A DNA stretch of 64,000 bases. Source: Lanius collurio. Lineage: Eukaryota; Chordata; Aves; Passeriformes; Laniidae. The translations under genes were made by a program, and so were the position numbers. Shown here piece after piece: positions 59,101-64,000 of the stretch (its first letter is position 1; every line of letters starts with the position of its first letter). The stretch is from the NCBI GenBank assembly GCA_020086605.1, contig JACBWW010000044.1, positions 6,316,202 to 6,380,201 on the forward strand. The letters are read 5' to 3'. Below the pieces are notes generated by a model. That model did not search any database. It was not told the DNA's origin and saw nothing but the letters and a program-made list of their open reading frames with translations.

Positions 59101-62100
59101 TTTTCCAGGTTCAAAGGTCCTTTTGATATGCTTTCCAGACCTGAGGTGCCTTAGGTGGGTGATGCTTTTTTTAACATCAGTCAAAGGTATTTTTCTGTCT
59201 TCTTCCATACATTTCCCATAGGAGGAGAAAATTTGTCTTGCTTTGGACAAAAATTTCCTCTGCCTCTGGTTCTTGGCCATGAAGAAGATACATAAAAGTT
59301 GCTATATTAGAAGCCCTGGTTAAAAAAAAAAAAAGTAAATAAAAATCTGTATTCCTTATTCTTCCTCTCTATTCTTAGTAGCCTTTTACTGAAAGATTTC
59401 TAGTTAGGAAAGTTCAACTGACATAAACATATCGTATGTCCCCAACAACAGACACCACTTGAATTCAAACTCTCTTCTGCCACTGAGAATCCGCCTTTAA
59501 ATCACTTTCCTTAGCTGTCCTTTCCTAGGGGAGCAAAGCTATCGCTCTCCTTTCATTTTCAATGATTTTAAAAACTCACCTGCTAAAATGCTGTGCTAGA
59601 GCTCAGCTCCTGTGCCATGGGGAGTTTAATCATTGGTTTGAATTGAAACAGACTACCAATACCTCTGGAGGCAGGAGAAGCACTATTAGGAAGACATCTA
59701 TCATAGAAGAGATATGCAAAACCATTAGACACATCTCTATGTGTTTAATATAAAGAAAAGAGAGCTGAAAGTGTGTGACCTTACTCCACAACAGTGATTG
59801 AACATCAGCTCTGCTTTCTCAACTACAAGTACTGCTAAGCCCTATTTTCAGTGACATGTTGAGAAATCAATTGAAAATTTACCTAGATTTTTGTCTAGGG
59901 ATTGAAAACTACAGCCAGGTCTAGAAGGATGGAAGTTTTTTACTGAAAAACAGCATTTATGTTTTTTCACAATTGCTTTTGTCACTTGAGGATTTATCAG
60001 GAGAATTATTGAGACAAACCACCGTGCTCACTCACAGCTGACCTCAATGAGATGCCAGTAGCTGAATGTCCCTCTTTGTTTGAGGAGCACAAGTTGCAAC
60101 AGACAAAAACCTAAGTATGTGCATGTGTTTCTTGGATTTGAGGAATGCCTCTAATCTGGTTTCTCCACAAGTCTACCAATGGTTCTTCCACAAATGCCAT
60201 TTGATGGCTCGTTATTTAATTCCTTTCCACTGTATTACACAAAGAGAATTTAATGGGAAATAATACATTGTGGTTCTTGGAGTTAACAGCAAGGGTCATT
60301 TGGTGGGAGTTTGGTCAGAGCACTCAGCAGGAGCTACAGAGGCATTGTCTCTTAAAGGGTTTTCAACATCATCAACACCTTGATGGATCTGTGCTGGGTC
60401 ACAGTGAGGTTTGTGCTGTTGAGAAAAACTCAATGCCTCAGCCCTGAGAGTATGTGAAATAATTTCATTTTTATAACACAACAGACTCTGAAACTGACAG
60501 AGATGCTCACTTTGCTCAACAAACCAAGGCTTTTTCTGATGTTCTATTGAAAGGTTGGGTGGTGTCAGAGTGCTATGACCAGTTCAAGCTTTGACTGATC
60601 CAGTATTGGGTCAGTTATCCCAACAATTCTCTGGCAGTTTTGGCTCTGTGTGGTAGGTTAAAGAGAGCTGCACCCATGTCTCTTCCAGAACAATTCCTTG
60701 CAAAGTGATGTAGGTGTGGAAACAAAGTACAGGGAGTAAAAATATATACTATGAATTACATTTAAGACATATGAACAAGAAGGAGCATAATTTATTTCTT
60801 AAACATTCTCTAAGTAAGAAGCAGAAGTCAGAAAACACCCATATTGGAAGAAATCAAATGGGAACCCTACTCAGCACTGTGCTTTATGATGGTCTTGAAG
60901 TGCTAGTGACAAGAATTAGTGTCACTGTAGAACAGAAATGTGGATCCTGCCGGGCATGTACAGTTATTTGCTTATGTACCTCACACTTTTAGAGAAGCAG
61001 GATGCCTCCAACACAGGAGAGCATTTTAGCCTGGATATTCCTGAGTGTGGCTGGGGCATCCTTCTTCCCTGTGTTATTCCCCTCTGTAAGATCCACCAGC
61101 TTGTGAGTCTCTCTGTGACTGTGCTGTGTGGCAAACACTATTTTAAATGCAGATTCTGGCATTTAATACAATTAAGTGAAAGTCTCATTACACAAACAAT
61201 TTGCAGCAAGATCATCCCTAGGGCTCAAAATCTTGAAGTAATTGAATGAAATAGCAAACTGCAAACAATAATAAAAGTGCACAGAAGTTTGACAAGGAGG
61301 CAGTCAGATGCAAATAAAATTGAGCAGAGAAGCCCACTGCTAAAGAAACATCACAAGCTGGACTGAAGCTGCCTGCCTCTAGGGAGCTGTTGGGATGCCA
61401 ATGTGCAAATTAATGTGGTGCAGAGAGAAAAAAAAAAAAGAATAAGAACAGCAATTAATGGAATACAACAAATGCTTAGAGTCTGGGTTTCGATCAACTT
61501 GAAAGGCAATTACTTATTCCTGAGTATGTGAAATTGCCTACAGCATGGTGTGGCTATGTTCCCAAATGCACACTGCTCCTCTGAATAAGGCTGTCCAGGA
61601 AGGACTGGGTCACTGATAGCTTTTATCTCATGCAAATATACATTTAATCCCATTGTTGTGGACTTTCTGGTTTCTCACATCAGCCTGCTGGACCTAGGAT
61701 ATCTCTTGGGTAAGTGCTCAAACTAGAAGTTCCCTACCACCTGTTCTCAGCTCTAGGGCTTTTACTTGGTTGTAAAATCTACCACTTTTTGTTTGTTTGT
61801 TTGTTTGTTTGTGTGTGTGTGTGCCTTTCAACCAAAACTCTCCTGTGTGCCCTACTGCTAGCACATAAGGTCTCCTTGCAGTGTGGGAAAACCAATTTTT
61901 AACTCTCTTTGATTTGCACACAGCTGTGTCATTGCCTTCACCTTTTCATCTCAGATGCTTGGACAATTTTTCCTCCAACACTTGTGACAGCAGTACCCCT
62001 TAAGGTGATGCAGACATGGTGGGCATGCAGCACCCAAGCTGTTCCTGATCTTGTGGGAACTGACTGCTGGTCCTGAACCCATCCTTTCCTGTTTACTTCT

Positions 62101-64000
62101 ATACTATACTTGGGGCAAAAGGTGTTCCTGCCAGTGTTGTAGGTTATTTGGTCTAACCACAGTACCGTGAATAGTAGAAGCTGAAGAAATAAAAGCCTAT
62201 TTTTCTGACCAATTTACCTGGAGTCTGTATTTGGACTTGGACTGCTGATAAAAGTGAGAAATTCCTGGCAAAGTGATTCCTGGGAAACAAGTAGTAAGTC
62301 ATTGAATTTAGCATCTCTTTCTTGGGTTCCTTGGCTACAGAATGGAGAAGAGAATCTTCATCACTTTCTTCCTTCATACAGGTGTGGTTTTAATCCAAGT
62401 TTTACTTTTACATAAGTAAAACTATTTGCATAGGAGGTAGAATCCCATCAGACAAAGTGAACCTTAGTGCAACACCAGGTACAGAGTATCCACACTTTTG
62501 AATCCAGTGAATTCAAAACACCCTTTTTGAAACGTGCTCCCCAACACTGAGGGGGCCACCTTAGTCTCTGGACTTCAGAGGGTAAGAAGAGAGAACAGAA
62601 AGTCTTTTATCCAAAAAACAAAACCACAAAGCAAAAATTCATGGTAACTGGCCTGAAACTGCACCTCAGTTTTGGGATGAACTTGGTGTGCAATGGTTCT
62701 TTGCTGAACTTCACAAACAACTTCTGCCTCTTTCTGTTTGCTCACTTGGCCTTGTTTGTCTGCAAACACCATCTCAGGTTGTTGTAGTGCTGCTCCCCCT
62801 GGCTAAAATCCCTCTGTACATTCCGCAGCCTCCACTGAATATCTGCATGAACTGTTCTGTGGGATGTCTGCACGAGGCTAGTTAAACCTGGAGTTGTGAT
62901 GCCCTGCTGTGGGTCACCGTGTCTCCTGGAGCTGCTGCTCAGTCTGCCAGGGTGGTTATCCTCCCTCAAGTGAGCTGAGCCAGTGGGAGCATTCCAGGGA
63001 CATTTAAGAGCGCAGGTAGCTCAAGCGGAAGAAATTCTCCTCGTCTTTGCCCCTTCAGGCTGGCTGCGACTCTGCCGAGGGGAAATGACGTTTGTTACCT
63101 GAGTAGCTCCAGGAGGACTAAAGGTCATGGTGAAATACTCTGGTGAGGACTGTGGCAAAAGAACAAAGCTGGGATTAAGGGGAATTTTCAGTAGTAATTG
63201 CATCTCGTTCTGGCTGCTGCCACAGGTAGTCTAGTCACTGGCTAAGGTAGCTCAGAAGTGATTTTGGAATACTGCTCTTGGACTTGAAATGGTATGGACT
63301 ATTCTTCGTCCAGGTGCATGGCTGTGAGCTTGTGTGTTTGTCAGTGACACACAAGCTGAGAGAGGCAGAGAAATTCCTGGGGTTCAGGTGCCCTCCTGCA
63401 TCCTTCTGCTTGCTGGAAAAGCTTCTTGCCAAGCAATGGAAGAAATATCTCCCTCTTCTTGTCCAGGAGTATCATCTCGGCCACCTGCGTCTTGCAGCTC
63501 ATATCAAGGGAAGTACTGGGGACCTGGACATTTCATAGACTCAAAACTCACCTCTCCTCACACATTTGATATGTCCTTCAGTGAAGAATCACTATTTACT
63601 GGGGGAACCTGAAAATATTCTGAGCCAAAGTAAAAGAAGACAAAAAATTAAAGCATCTGTTGTCAGTATTCAGGATAGAGAAACTGCAAATATTTGCAGA
63701 AGGGTCATGTGGAGAAAGGAAAAAACAAAGCAGGGTTTATGCTGTTAAAGCAAAAAATAAAAGTCTGCCTGCTTATGCATCCAACTGCTTTCCAGGCATC
63801 CACCTGCTGGGGATTTTACCTTTCTGTCTCTTTGGAAACGTTTGAGTTTGTGCTCTCTGTTGTGTGAAACAAGGCTGGTTTTCACTGGAAGCAATTGTCC
63901 ATCTGGGGAGGTCTCATCACAACTGCAGCAAACTTAGGGTGTTCCAATCTGCCTTGGGGAGTGTTTGATTTCCAAACACGCCTTCTTCCACTCTGTCTGT
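56183..64000. other. Gene-free stretch to window end
   Basis: Only short open frames (103 codons at most) without recognisable similarity. Includes A-rich runs near 59321 and 61429 and the (TTTG)n(TG)n repeat listed separately. Confidence 0.5.
61787..61823. repeat. (TTTG)n(TG)n microsatellite
   Basis: About six TTTG units pass directly into about six TG units. Confidence 0.93.

Overview
The window looks like AT-rich, gene-poor nuclear DNA from a bird, most likely a songbird. The evidence is three recent-looking fragments of the avian CR1 LINE 3' end (12420-13764, 34851-35081, 56010-56182), one older CR1 remnant (about 2662-2830), and several LTR elements with TG...CA ends. Simple repeats sit in a long stretch with no recognisable host exon. 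I found no tRNA, rRNA or confident host protein-coding gene. The window is best read as intergenic sequence or the inside of a very large intron. All statements of homology come from reading the sequence by eye; no database search was possible.

The centre of interest is a pair of short, related endogenous retroviruses in opposite orientation. Provirus 1 (22076-24370, plus strand) and provirus 2 (31353-34675, minus strand) each have paired LTRs, about 6-bp flanking target duplications with substitutions, a TGGTGG-starting primer-binding-like site 2 bp inside the 5' LTR, a polypurine tract and a Gag matrix-like open frame. Neither has protease, polymerase or envelope. Both carry instead a GC-rich Ala/Gly/Pro/Ser-rich segment followed by a cold-shock domain with the Y-box-protein signature (VFVHQTAI or [15 protein letters not shown] or VEFKIVQG, [14 protein letters not shown]). 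This looks like a host Y-box (YBX) coding sequence captured as cDNA by a non-autonomous ERVK-like element. Both copies share the same departures from YBX1, and both are now frameshifted.

Layout: 1-117 is a (GGGAA)n tract. 118-10851 is anonymous sequence with an old CR1 piece and a (CA)n(GT)n microsatellite. 10852-11012 and 15456-15616 are two 161-bp copies in inverted orientation that differ at only 2 positions. Between them lies a CR1 (12420-13764) broken by an (AT)n expansion and by a roughly 700-bp LTR-like insertion. 15617-22069 is anonymous, with a 234-codon open frame of unknown meaning, a possible solo LTR near 17225-17745 and low-complexity tracts. 22076-34675 holds the two proviruses; a complete 756-bp solo LTR (31421-32176) is nested in the 3' LTR of provirus 2. 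35082-64000 is anonymous apart from one CR1 fragment and short simple repeats.

If the captured-domain element is real, its parts would once have worked together as follows. The LTR drove a transcript encoding a Gag matrix-like N-terminus, possibly joined to or followed by an RNA-binding cold-shock domain, and mobilisation depended on polymerase supplied in trans. The copies here are decayed and probably no longer make an intact protein.
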